From assembly GCF_032884065.1 (NCBI RefSeq), contig NC_088867.1, forward strand, positions 44,951,453-45,015,452: 64,000 bases of DNA, read 5' to 3'. This stretch comes from Artemia franciscana. Its lineage: Eukaryota > Arthropoda > Branchiopoda > Anostraca > Artemiidae. The notes beneath the pieces were generated by a model. That model was given only the letters and a program-made list of their open reading frames with translations, was not told the origin of the DNA and did no database searches. The translations under genes were made by a program, and so were the position numbers. Numbering within the stretch: the stretch's first letter is position 1; each line of letters opens with the position of its first letter. Shown piece by piece: positions 21,836-33,185 of the stretch.

Positions 21836-22358
21836 GGAAAAAAAGCGAATAGGTGATAAATCATAGCATAATTCTCTATTCTCAAGTCTCAGATTGCTAA
21901 AAATTTTCTTTTTGAAGAGGGAAGATGTATATAAATCAAGGGGAAATTTGTACTTGGATTTTTTTGCTTAGGCGATGACTCGACTCCAAACAAAAGAAAA
22001 TCCAAATATTGTAAAATATGATAGATTTTGACAATTTGGTTCAAAAAAATATATTGCAAACTTCCATGGAGATAATCACCAGTGGCTTGTGCATTTTTGG
22101 TAACATTAAGTGACATAATTTCCAAGTGACATTAATTAAGTGACATTAATAAGTAGTGACATAAGTGGATTTTAAGCAGATTACAATTAAACATAATAGG
22201 CCTCCGAAAATTGAAAAAAATCTTTTTTGAGAAGTTTGATGAGACTAATCTGGTCCATTTTAATTTAATTTAATTAATATTTAATTAATTAATTAATAAA
22301 TAATTAATAAATAATAATTTATTAAATTAAATTAAATTTTATTTTTAATTTTACTTAC
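21836..22358 (-). other. Mitf-like intron
   Basis: Positions 22258-22340 are a (TTAAT)n-like low-complexity tract directly next to the zipper exon's donor. Nothing else was recognised. Confidence 0.5.
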
Positions 22359-22524
22359 TTGAATTCTAAGCAAAAGTTTTTGATTTTGAGCTTCCAACTG
22401 CTTCTGCCGTAGTTCAGATTGCCTCAATTTGTCTTGATCCTGCCTGAGTCTTCGAATGTATTCCACAGACGCCTTAAGAATTCCACCTTTATTCTGACGG
22501 ATATCACGAAAATTATCAAATAAC
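22359..22524 (-). CDS. Mitf: Mitf/TFE-like bHLH-leucine zipper exon
   Basis: The acceptor tttatttctag precedes 22524 and the donor GTAAGT follows 22359. The first base completes a codon, and 55 codons follow. They read [19 protein letters not shown], then [14 protein letters not shown] and [21 protein letters not shown]. In human MITF the corresponding stretch is WNKGTILKASVDYIRKLQ, ending HLLLRIQ, so helix 2 and the leucine zipper are clear and the exon ends at the same residue. The protein dimerises through this part and binds E-box/M-box DNA in the nucleus. The exon with the basic region and helix 1 should lie upstream (higher coordinates) but was not found; a 100-N gap lies 3.7 kb away. 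Confidence 0.93.
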
Positions 22525-22864
22525 CTAGAAATAAAAGAACTTGGATTCCAGAACAGAAAATACCAATGCTGTCTATTTAACGTTTAAAATTGCAGAATAG
22601 TAAAAGAGATAATAGGCTATTGCCCTATACTTCTGAGTCAAAAATGTGCTTTATTTCTATTGGTTTATCTTTGTAACGGCAAACGTTATTGGATTTTTTT
22701 TTAGCAAATTACGTTGTTCCTTAAGCGTATGTCAAAAATAGAAACCATATAGCGCCGCCTTTTTACCTGCTATTGCATTTATCTATCATTGCTATGTCAA
22801 AATTTTCGGAAATAAGAATTCAAAATGTCTGTATTCAAAATGTGTTAGCTAAAATTATATTAAT

Positions 22865-24884
22865 CAAACAGTTCGTGGTAACAAACTGGAGTAAGGAGCG
22901 ATTCGGCTCAATAGTAACCGAAACTCTAAAAAATGGAATTTTGATACCAATAGTTGTAACAAACGAATCGCATTTTGATGCTGATTTTATATATATAAGT
23001 TTCATCAAGATCAGTTATATTTATCAAAAGTTACGAGCCTGAGAAAATTTGCCTTGTTTTAGAAAATAGGGGGAAACACCCTCAAAATTCATACAATCTT
23101 AACGAAAATTACGCCATCAGATTCAGCGTATTAGAGAACCTTATTGTAGTAGTTTCAAGCTCCTATCTACAAAAATGTGGAATTTCGCATTTTTTGCCAG
23201 AAGACAGATCACGGATGCGTGTTTATTTGTTGTTTTTTTTGTTTTTTTTTGCTTTTTCCAGGGATGATCGTATCGACCCAGTGGTACTGGAATGTCGCGA
23301 GAAGGCTCATTCTAACGGAATTAAAGGTTCTAATTTCCTTTTTAAGTGACCAAAAAATTTGGAGGGCACATAGGGCCCCTCCCACGCACATTTCCCCCTA
23401 AAGTCACCGAATCAAAATTTTGAAATAGCCGTTCTGTTCAGCTTAGTCGAAAACATAATAACTTATGGCTTTGGGGACGACTTAATCTCCCACAGTCCCC
23501 GGGAGAGGGGCTGCAAATTACAAACTTTGACCATTGTTTACACATAGTAATGGTTATTATGAAGTGTAGAGATATTTTCAGGGGGGCTTTTTCGCGTTTG
23601 GGTGTGGGTAGGTCGTGGGGAGGGGGTTACATGGGAGGTTCTTCCCACGGATGAATTTATCATGAGGGAAGAGAATTTCCATGAAGGGGGCGCAGGATTT
23701 CTAGCATTATTAAAAAAAAACAATGAGAAAATAAATAATTTTTTTTTCAACTGGAAGTATTGAGCAGCATTAAAACTTAAAACGAACAGAAAATATTACG
23801 TATATAAGCGAGTTCGTCTCCTCCACAAAACCTTGCTCTTTATGCTAAAGTATTTTTAGTAATTTCAACTATCTATTCTACTGCCTTTGTGATTCAGGGG
23901 CCATTCTTAAAGATTTGGTACAAATTCAAACTTTAGTGTAAAGAGCGAGGTATTGACGAGAGAGCGAACCCCCTCATATACGTAATAAAAATAAATAAAT
24001 ATAGGAGTTCGTTACGTAAGTTAATTCGTAATATAGAAGGCACGTATGTTTATTACTAACAAAAACATTCGTAAAAAAAATCTAGTTGGATTTTTAAGTA
24101 ACCAAAAATTGGAGAGCAACTAGGCCTCCTCCCCCACCCCTTTTTCATCAAAATCATCCGATCAAAACTACTAGAAAGTCATTTAGCAAAAAAAAATTAA
24201 TATACAAATTTTGGTTTAATTATTTATGTGCACTAAGCCAAAATCAAACCATGCATTAATTCAAAAACATTCAGAAATTAAATTAAAAATAATTTTTTTT
24301 AATGAAAGTAAATACTTAATTAAAACTTAAAACGAACAGAAATTATTCCGTATATGAAAGGGGTTGTCCCCTCCTGAACGCCTCGCTCTATACGCTAAAG
24401 TTTTCTTATTGTTTTGAAAAGTAGAGTTGTGACAAAGAGTCGAACTTTAGCGAAAAGAGAGGGGCTATGAGGAGGGGACAACCCATCTGATCCGATCACC
24501 CCTGGGGAAAAAAAACAACAAATAAACACGCATGTGTGATCTGTCTTCTGGCAAAAAATACAAAATTCCGCATATTTGTAGATAGGGGATTAAAGCTTCT
24601 ACAGTAGGGTTCTCTGATGTGCTGAATCTGATGGTGTGATTTTCGTTAAGATTCTATGACTTTTAGGGGATGTTTTTCTCCTATTTTCTAAAAAAGGCAA
24701 ACATTCTCAGGCTCGTAACTTTTGACAAGTAAGACCAATCTTGATGAAACTTATATATTTAAAATCAGCATAAAAATACGGTTCTTTTGATGTAACTATC
24801 GGTATCAAAATTTCGTCTTTTAGAGTTTCGGTTACTATTGAGCCGGGTCACTCCTTACTACAGTTCGTTACCACGAACTGTTTG
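22865..24884 (+). mobile_element. Family A long-TIR element, copy 4 (both ends present)
   Basis: It begins CAAACAGTTCGTGGTAAC and ends GTTACCACGAACTGTTTG. The first ~400 bp (22865-23270) recur as the reverse complement at 24485-24884, giving long terminal inverted repeats. Each end contains the palindrome CAGTTCGT-GGTA-ACGAACTG (slightly decayed on the left). The inside holds, in order, a block with 'aaaattggagggca', a G-rich block, two 'ctctttac.ctaaag' arms, and a 'cattaattcaaaaac.ttcagaaatt' block. No transposase was found. The inner ends AATC/GATT are symmetrical, so any target duplication is at most a few bases. It lies in the Mitf-like gene region, upstream of the zipper exon. Confidence 0.85.
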
Positions 24885-25019
24885 ATTGGACAATAGAACA
24901 TTTTACACAATTGTGTATTTTTTCCAGCATGGTAGAATACACATTAAAACTTATCAGTAGCTAACTAATTATTTGAATGGTCTTTAAAAGCCGTCACACT
25001 TAGTTTTGTAATGCCTATC

Positions 25020-25810
25020 CAATTATTTCGTGGTAACGAACAGTAAGTAAGGAGCGACTCGTCTCAATAGTAACCAAAACTAAAAAAAAGTAAATTTGAT
25101 AACGTTAGATATATCAAAGGAATTAGCTTTTTATGCTGATTCCAAGTATATAAGATGCATTAAGTTTAATGTTACTCACAAAAAGTTACGAGTCTGAGAA
25201 TGTTTTCTTCATTTTCGAAAAAAGTGGAAATCTCCCTCAAAAGTCGCAGAATCTTATTGAAAATCGCTTTATCAGATTCAGCTTATCAGAAAACCGAATT
25301 GTAGATGTATCAAGTTTCTGTCTGCAAAAATGAGAAATGTAGTATTTTTTGCCAGAAGAAAGATCACGGATGCATGTTTATTAGTTTTTTTTGTCTCCCC
25401 ATGGGTGATCCTATCGAACAAATGTTTCTAGAATATTGGGATAGGGCTCTCTTGAAGGAAATTAAAAGTTCTAGTGCAGTTTTTAAGTCCCCAAAATAAT
25501 TGGAGGGCAACTAGTTTCCTTACAACACCCCGTTTTCCCCAAACTCAGCCGATCAAACACCCCTTTCGCGACCTATCAGTATTTTGAGATAGCCATTTTG
25601 TTCAGTAAAGTCAAAAGGTCCAATAACCATGTCTTTGGGGATGACATGATCCCCCAAAGTCCCTGAGGAAAGGGCTCAAATTATGGAATTTGCCTATTGT
25701 TCAAATATAGTACTTGTTATTGGGAAGTATCCATACATTTTACGGAAGGGGGAATTTTCTGAAGAGGGATTTTTGAAGAGAAGAATTTCCCGTTGGGATT
25801 TCTTTTTATT
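25020..25810 (+). mobile_element. Family A element, copy 5 (left part)
   Basis: Starts at a degenerate terminus (tttcgtggtaacgaacagtaagtaaggagcgac) and follows the copy 4 order up to the G-rich 'gaattttctgaagaggg' block. The right half is absent. It is only ~135 bp from the right end of copy 4, in direct orientation. Confidence 0.75.
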
Positions 25811-26242
25811 TGGTATTGTACAAGAGGGAAAAAATTGACTAACGAGCAGTTATTTGGACTACGAAGGTCGTCAAGATAAGACAAAATACTATTTCGATAA
25901 CAAAAGCTCCAAATTCCGGCTATATCTGTAACTGAGAAAAAGAAATATAGAACTTCTTCAAAAATGCTGAAACTACTAATTAACTTAATCAAGGTCGAAT
26001 TATCTCAAATTTAAAATCTAACAAAGCATGGAGAGACAGATTGAACGGATGCTATTTTGTTTATTGATATGAAATGCCAATAAAATGTTTGAAGTAGTAT
26101 AGCTGTTGCTCGTCTTGTAAAAACTGTGATGTCTCGACGAGCAGCTTCCGCAAATTCTTTGATTCTTTTTATATGTATAACAATTCATATAAATATGTGT
26201 AAAACCATATACATCGAAATGCAATATTTTCTTCTCCTCTTC

Positions 26243-26342
26243 NNNNNNNNNNNNNNNNNNNNNNNNNNNNNNNNNNNNNNNNNNNNNNNNNNNNNNNNNN
26301 NNNNNNNNNNNNNNNNNNNNNNNNNNNNNNNNNNNNNNNNNN
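26243..26342. other. Assembly gap (100 N)
   Basis: Exactly 100 N, the conventional size for a scaffold gap of unknown length. Open frames that appear to cross it are artefacts. Confidence 0.99.
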
Positions 26343-26432
26343 TCCATGCAATTCCTAGCCCTCCTACTGCAGGGATCAAACCCCAGGCCCCGTATTGCCA
26401 ATCTGAGACCACTGTGCCATTACAGGGTTTAA
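26343..26432 (-). mobile_element. tRNA-derived SINE head beside the gap
   Basis: On the minus strand an A box TGGCACAGTGG (26419-26409) and a B box GGTTTGATCCC (26382-26372) are spaced as in a tRNA gene. The flanks do not form an acceptor stem, so this is a SINE head rather than a working tRNA. Its body would extend into the gap. Confidence 0.65.
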
Positions 26433-27640
26433 TAGTTTTCACTTTGATTAGTTAATTCCTTCATTATTCTGTTGACAGACGTCAATAGAATCAATGTCAA
26501 CATAAATCAACGTATTTTGTCTATTATGTAATTCTTTTTTATACTGGACGAATATTCTGTCTAGTGGAATAATTGTTGTCTAAATTATATGCCGGCCATG
26601 GCGTGCTGTTTTCATTCTGTAAAGTTGAAATAATCTTTTATTGATAGTTAGGCAAATGCCTTGCTATATTTTCAAACATTTCTAGATGAGCTGTTGGTGA
26701 AATACTGTTTAGACTTCATAATCTAGAATCTAGATTATAGAAGTAGCAAAAAATGAAAAAAAAATGAACCTCTAGAATCTATAGCGGCCAAGTGTACTAT
26801 CACATGTTCCTAGATGAGCTTTTAGCAATAATATGTTGAGAGGCATGTATTAAACATAGATTAAGCACTAAGCATATACAAAATTACAATTATAGAGGAC
26901 TCTGTACAACTTTTCCAATAAACTTTCCGTACAGGGAAAACAACACCCTACCTTACGTCTAAAGAAAACCATATCGCAATAAAACTTAGAAAATACTAGC
27001 AAACGATAGCTCCAAGTAAGCAGAACACTTTATAAACCACAAAGAAACCACAAAAATATACTGATAACGTTAGTTCATGTATAAGTAAAGTATCGGAAAC
27101 TTTGTATTGAAGTATGAATTGAATCTAAAAACACAAGTTGTGCTGCCATATTATTATAGCTGGTGCAACACCTCCAAAGTCTTTAGAGGTTAGCAGTATC
27201 CCTCTGACGAAGCCAATTTGATTCGAAACGGTAATTTTTTATAGAAAATTCAAATTTTTAGTTAAATAAAATATTGGAAATGTTTCCAAATAACGCTTGT
27301 TTTATGCTCGGGCAACATTGCAGTCACACCTGTCAAAAGGTGAAGACTTACCAGAAGCTCTGACATAGGCAGAGGGTTGCAATCCATGGTAATTAATCGC
27401 TAGATTTTGTAATTTTTCTTCGTTTTGGTGATTTCTAGTGATTTCGCTTTTTTTTCATTGCATGGATGGATTTTCTGGGCTATTCTAGTCTTCATAAGAT
27501 AGCCTAGTGAAGCACAAAATAAATTCAAAGTTGACTAAACGAATTTGGGCAGTTACTGAGAGTTAAAGACACAACCGCAGCCTCAATGTTAGTAAAAAAA
27601 TTTTATCCCTACATTCACGGCGCCAGGTACTTAAAGGTAT
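26433..27640. other. No gene seen
   Basis: AT-rich. No reading frame or repeat family was recognised on either strand. Confidence 0.5.
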
Positions 27641-27644
27641 TTGA

Positions 27645-28110
27645 TGTGCCGCTATTCAATTACCTCTTTTTGAATACATCGAGGTTTTAAATGTCTGCTG
27701 AACCTTCTTTTGAAGGAGTCAACAGAGGGATTAGCAGGAATAACTTCCCCTGGAAGATGGTTCCAGATAGAAGTCCAACACCGGATGAAGTTCTTCCTCA
27801 AGTACTCAGTTCTTGGAGTGTCCTCTTTCAGATAATAGGGCAGAGCTATGCGCCTTTGCGTCCGCCTTGTCGGTTGGACAAAGGGGGGAACAATAGGAGA
27901 GAGCTCGTTTAGGAAAGCAAATTTAAGGCAAATTTATGTACTTGTAGAAATTAGCCAGCGAAGCTACATCAAACCTTCCATTTAGAGGCTGGAGCCAGTC
28001 ATGTGCAGAGGCACAGCCCGCATTGTTTGCCCTATTTTGGATGCCGCTAGGCAGTCTAATGTTCAGCATTTCCTCCGGAATCCATATTGGCATTCGTCTA
28101 GAAGGCCATT
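27645..28110 (-). pseudogene. Decayed LINE fragment (RT start joined to C-terminal end)
   Basis: On the minus strand near 28100 one frame reads ESNGLLDECQYGFRRK, the start of LINE reverse transcriptase motif 2 (QYGFR). From about 27860 the translation RTQRRIALPYYLKED, then WTSIWNHLPGEVIPANPSVDSFKRRF, is the typical CR1/Jockey-like C-terminal end (WN-x-LP...FK). The core between them is mostly missing, so this is an internally deleted, frame-broken relic. Confidence 0.7.
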
Positions 28111-29997
28111 TGATTCCAGGAACTGTTGGAATGTTTTATTGGACGCTCTCATAGACTTTGCCCCATAGTTATCTTTATAGCTTAGTTATCTTATTCCCTC
28201 TGTAGTGAATTGTTTCTTAATTTGGTGATTTCTTGTTTCTTTTCTGTTTAAGTTATTTTTTATAGGACAAAATACTTCTTACATATGCTTTTAACTCCGA
28301 AATAAAGAAAATCTAAATAAATGAATACAAAAAAAATCAAATGTAATCTAAATGGTTATGGATGATTTATCCTGCGGTTAATTTCTAAGAATGGTGGTCA
28401 CCTTAACCTTTTTCTGAAGGGTGAGGGGTGTTGACCTCAAACGAGTAGGACCTTCGAATTCCAATCATACTGCACATAAGAAAACAAAGAACGATACTTT
28501 CTAGAAGGTCCGAAGGGCCATCCACCTTCAAAACCGTGTCCACCAGGTTGCACACACCATACATGGCGGGAGGGTACCGTGTATATTTTGAAATGCATAT
28601 AATCTGGCGCAAACTGGCACAGTGTACCATTCCTGGCAGTCTAAGAGTTGTTCCCATGATTTACGCCAGGTGGAGGAGAGTGGATGAACCTCCAAAAATA
28701 TACAGAATTATTTTGTCATTTTTTCATATTAGAGACTGGATAAATAGTTGGGAATTCAAACACTTCATATTTATCTTGGTTTATATAAGTTGTTTTTACT
28801 TTAAACTTTATTCTGAGAAATTTCTAAGTAACAACAAAATGTTCCGTCATCGCTTGGTTTTGGCTGGAAACCTCTATTTTGTTTTCTAATCAATTTTCTT
28901 AGATTTACTTTTTTCAGGGAATGGGAAAGCTTGCATTGGGCAATAAAAATAATGAAGTTTTAAATCGTAGCAAATTAAACATAAGATTTTGCCTTGAAGA
29001 AAACACGCCAAATAATAATCAAAAAGATATCATTATGTTGGTTCTTCGGATTTAAGGTTTATTTACTTTTTTTTAGAAAGTCGTATTTCATTTCAACTGT
29101 TTATGGCTCTGTTCAGCATCATGGGTAATCTTTCCAATTAATTTCCAACAGTACTTGCAAAAACAATGGAAAATCGCTATACACATAGTTCATTCTACTT
29201 TGCTTTATCAATTAAAAAAGACGGTTCCTCATGTCTACAGATTCAAGGGTGGGTAAGAAAAAATTCTTCCAAGATTCATACTAAATACACTTACCTTCCA
29301 AAAAATTCATAATTTAAACTTCAAATTTTACCTTTCAGCAAACAAAATATTGTGGCCGCAGAGTCACGGCTCAAAGCGCTACGATTTGACCAATTTTGGA
29401 CTGATCAGTAAATTCAAAGAATCTACAAACGAATACTGTGACCCTAACTGGTTTTAAAAAGAAGAAGAAAATAAAAACCCAGCATATACCAAGACAGATT
29501 GTCCCGCTTCTGGGCAATACTACATTTGTCCCTTTTCTGCTTTAATAATGTCAAAACACTGTCCCTCTCTTTTTTTTCGAACTACAGAAAATCATTTTCC
29601 CTTTAGCCTAAATAATTTTTCCAAAACAGCTTCCTTTTTCCACTGCAGAAAAAGATAACCTAAATTATTCAGAACGTCTACTTTAAGGCAAATTTTTATC
29701 TTGATCCCTTCGTAGGTCTTTAATAATGAATTCTTTGTTGGGAGCATCTGCAAATACAGAGCACTAACCGATTTATTTTTGTTCCCCTTCTCCTGTAATC
29801 CCTTCAGACTGCTAAGCAAAGCTTTTTTTCAAAACTGCATTGCAGGATTGATTCTACTTTTGGGACGGTTGTAGAATATCTAAAAGGATACAATCTCTTC
29901 TGTAATCTGAAAGGGGTAGCAGACTCTTTTTCCCGAAAACCAACTCAATTCTGTTGAAGGTACTGGCCAAAAATTAGGAATAAACAAAGAAGACATA
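28111..29997. other. No gene supported
   Basis: The end of the 'aataaagaaaatctaaataaatgaa' stretch near 28300-28325 could be a plus-strand LINE 3' end. Overlapping frames at 28403-28657 (minus) and 28536-28889 (plus) lie in locally GC-richer DNA but match nothing recognised. Confidence 0.4.
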
Positions 29998-30063
29998 ACT
30001 GCTACTAATAGCACTAATAGCAAGTAATCACAGTGCAAAGCCACCTGAAGCCAAGACAGCCCG
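29998..30063 (-). repeat. RTE LINE 3' tail fragment
   Basis: A diverged (CTA)-rich run is followed by 'gcaaagccacctgaagcc', matching the last ~65 bp of the RTE LINE. It is a very short 5'-truncated copy. Confidence 0.6.
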
Positions 30064-30084
30064 AAACCCTGTCGGTTCCTTGGC

Positions 30085-30300
30085 TATACTAAACAGTTTG
30101 TGGTAACGGACTTTAAGTAAAGAATGACTCGTGCTAAGAATACCCAAAATTCAAAATTTTGATCATGCATCCTAAATTAACAGATTAGGCCTTATATGGT
30201 GATTCCAAATACGTACAATTAAAATTCGAAGTTACTCATTAAGTGTTACAAGTCTGAGAAAATGTGTCTATTTTCTTACCTTATGGGTTACCAGTTCCCA
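30085..30300 (+). repeat. Family A left-end fragment, copy 6
   Basis: Begins aaacagtttgtggtaacggact and follows the family A left arm for ~200 bp at high divergence, through 'gttacaagtctgagaaaatg'. Confidence 0.65.
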
Positions 30301-31720
30301 AGAAAAATGAGTGCGGCAGCGAGATTTTGACCACAGCCTGACGCGCACGCAGGATTAAAAAAAAAACTTGCTCCATTTCCCCTCTCGACAAATTTATCCC
30401 TTCCATAATTATTTCATGTAATATTAGTTTTAAATTATTTCGATCAAAATATTCTGTCTAACCAAATGACCCTCTTATTTACAAGATAAAAGGCAGGTTC
30501 AAGTCCTCCAATGTCTATATCCTCTTTCCCAATCACACAATTTTAATTTAGGATGAAAAGGGTTCATGGAGCCTCCATTTCAGGAGGTTCCAGAGTTCAT
30601 AGAGGAGGTTCATGAGCATCCTATCCTCATTGCTCAGTTCCTTTGTGGAGAAACACACTGGACGGCCCAATCTATCTTTTTCACTCTAGATTATAGCAAA
30701 TAGCCAGTCTTGTCTAAGATTAAATAAAACACAAACTTTTTCAAATGACAGTAAGAAGCAACATTTAAGCTTAAAAAGAACAGAAATTATTGCGTATATG
30801 AGGGGAGAATAAAAATAAACAAAATAACTCTTTCGCATGCGGACCAATCGTCTGCATTGTGCAGGCACCCCCCCCACTCCCTTCTAACTCAGATAGCTCG
30901 GGATCTGATAAGAAACAGAATAAACAGAAGTTGAATAAACAGAAGTTCATTAAATGGACATGTTCTTTCACTTGAAAATAAAAAGCAAAATAGAAACTTG
31001 AATCGAACGGAAATTATTCTGAGTTTGAGGGACTCCCCCCTCCCACCATAAATATCCAGTCGTTTGAATTACTTCCCAGATAGGCTACTTCAGAAGCAAG
31101 GAGAATGAACAAAGAAGTATGGAGAGGCTAACTGATGTACATTTACTTTTAACAATTTTCATTTCAAATGTTTCGAAAAGGCATTGACAAGTAAAACCTT
31201 TGTAATTACCAAATAGCTATGTTAGTTGCCCTCAAAAATGCTTTCAGTAAAGCACAAGTAAAACATTACCGTAAAGGGCAAGTGACTGAGGAGGTAGCAA
31301 TCGGCCAAATACAAAAAAATGTATTAGTTTGAAATTTCAATATCACTCATTTCTTCCATTTGAAAGAAAATCGTATTGAGTAGACTGAGGGCATACCATG
31401 TAGATGGCGACAATTTCTTACCGGCCGTATTTGCTCCTTCTTATTCTTTCTTATTTACAGTAATCCTTTATGACAATCCTTTAAAAGGCAAACCTTTTAT
31501 CGTTCAAAACTCAATTCATTCCTACGGAAATATAGAGATTAATTTGCTTTGAAAAACAAATACAAAAAAGAGAACGAATTGAAGAGTAATGAGCAAAGAT
31601 GGATTATTATTTGGTATAAACACCTTTTATTTTCCTTTGGAACTAGTTCAGATGTTTCAAACCATTCCAAATACACAATCAATAGCTTTATACGTCTTCT
31701 TGGGCATACCAAGCAATCAA
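30301..31720. other. Intergenic with two family A hairpin-arm scraps
   Basis: Arms of the type 'aacagaaattatt.cgtatatgagggg' occur at about 30735-30805 and 30965-31045. No gene was recognised. Confidence 0.5.
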
Positions 31721-33005
31721 ATCGTGAGGGAGGGGGGAGAGACGCCGAATTCTTATAAGGGAAAGAAAAAAAGGAGGATCACAAACTTGTACAGGAATAT
31801 GTCAAGCAAAAATATAAATCAATAAAATAAAAAATAAAGTCATAACAATTACTCAGATGCGCACTCTAAATTACCGAACTGGCAGGTTTTAACAGTTATA
31901 TTACAAAACAATCACAATAGGAAGTGAGGACTGAGAGGGGGGGGGGCTAAGAGCCCAGATCTTCATAAAGGGAAAAAAAGAGGAGGAAGAAGGGAAGAAG
32001 TTGCCATATTGACGAACTACTGAAAGTAGACAGCAGAGAAAATTTGTGAAACCAGATATGTCGGTATCCCAATCAAGATTGCCTTTTCTTAAATTTGCTT
32101 ATACATTACAAAACAGACTTTTTTCAGCATATTTTTAAAATGGGTTCTAAAAATGATTTAATACCCAAATTCCCAATTTTATTTGTCGTTTTGGGAGAAA
32201 ATAATAGTTTTAGGGATCATACATGAGCCTGTAAACTTCAAAGAAAGAAACAAAAAAAATTAAATTAAAATCAAGCTTTAGTCACCCAAGAAAATTATAA
32301 GTTGAGTCTTTCGATTTAGGTTCTTAACAGTGACTACTCTCTTCTCTTTTATATTATATTTTCTAGTCAAAACTTTTGGGGCTTCATTATTCAATGCCAA
32401 ATTAGAACGAATTTGAGGATACAACAACAGAGAAAAGAGCTTCAGTAGATAAGAAAATAGAAAATAGTAGTATCTCTATATGCACTCCGACAACAGCACA
32501 CCCCCTTCGATCCCAGGTACCTGCATTTTCTTTTTAAGATCCTCCATACGCCTTCAATTGGTCCGAGCAGACACATATTACGTCATTTCGAGCAGAGACA
32601 TATCCCATCATTCTGAGCAAACATATATCACATGATTCCTGCGAAACATATGGTGTTATCTCAACTTCCGGAGATAAGGAAATTCATGGAAACATCATTA
32701 TTCGAGTTTAGTTTGCCAAGTATTTTATTCCATAGTTGAAGTGAGTTTAAGTGACATGATGTCTAATAAACGAAGTTTTGTTATGGATCCTATTATATAA
32801 TTGGAAGAGATCTTTCTGTACTCTAATTGTATCGAGCCTTTTATTATTAATTGATTATGACTGACTAGCTAGCAAAATTCTACACGAATATGTCGAGCAA
32901 AAATGTAAATCAATAAAAAGGATGATGAAGTTGCAACAATTACTCAAATACGCACTCTAAATTAACAATTGCCAGGTTTTAACATTTATATTGAAAAAAA
33001 TCAAA
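31720..33005 (+). repeat. Dispersed 0.87-kb segment between partial direct repeats
   Basis: Positions 32005-32862 match 39560-40438 in the same orientation with high similarity. They include the 'tatgcactccgacaacag' end of the large inverted structure and ~480 bp outside it. The copy is flanked by direct repeats of ~130 bp ('gaatatgtc.agcaaaaat.taaatcaataaaa' at 31790-31922 and 32880-33005). A further partial repeat, 'ataaggg(g)aaa.aaaagagg', lies at 31755 and 31968. No coding capacity was seen. Confidence 0.8.
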
Positions 33006-33185
33006 ATAAACAAATTCAACAAAATCGCAAGTGTTCTGTAGTATTATAGCACATCTTTACAACGCGGAAGAGCTTTGGGGGTGGAAGCGGAGCTTCAGCC
33101 CCTCTTGGGTACGCACCTCTATGCCTTATCATCCCTTGAGAGCCTCTACTTACTCCGCCCACTATTTAGCCAGTTAAGGATTATA

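Noticed and set aside
26372-26419. tRNA gene
   Set aside because: A and B boxes are present, but no acceptor stem or full cloverleaf can be drawn; a SINE head fits better.
26018-26455. Several open frames of 60-127 codons
   Set aside because: They cross the 100-N gap and exist only because N codons are not stops.
28403-28889. Overlapping open frames on both strands in GC-richer DNA
   Set aside because: No motif, no splice sites and no family resemblance on either strand.
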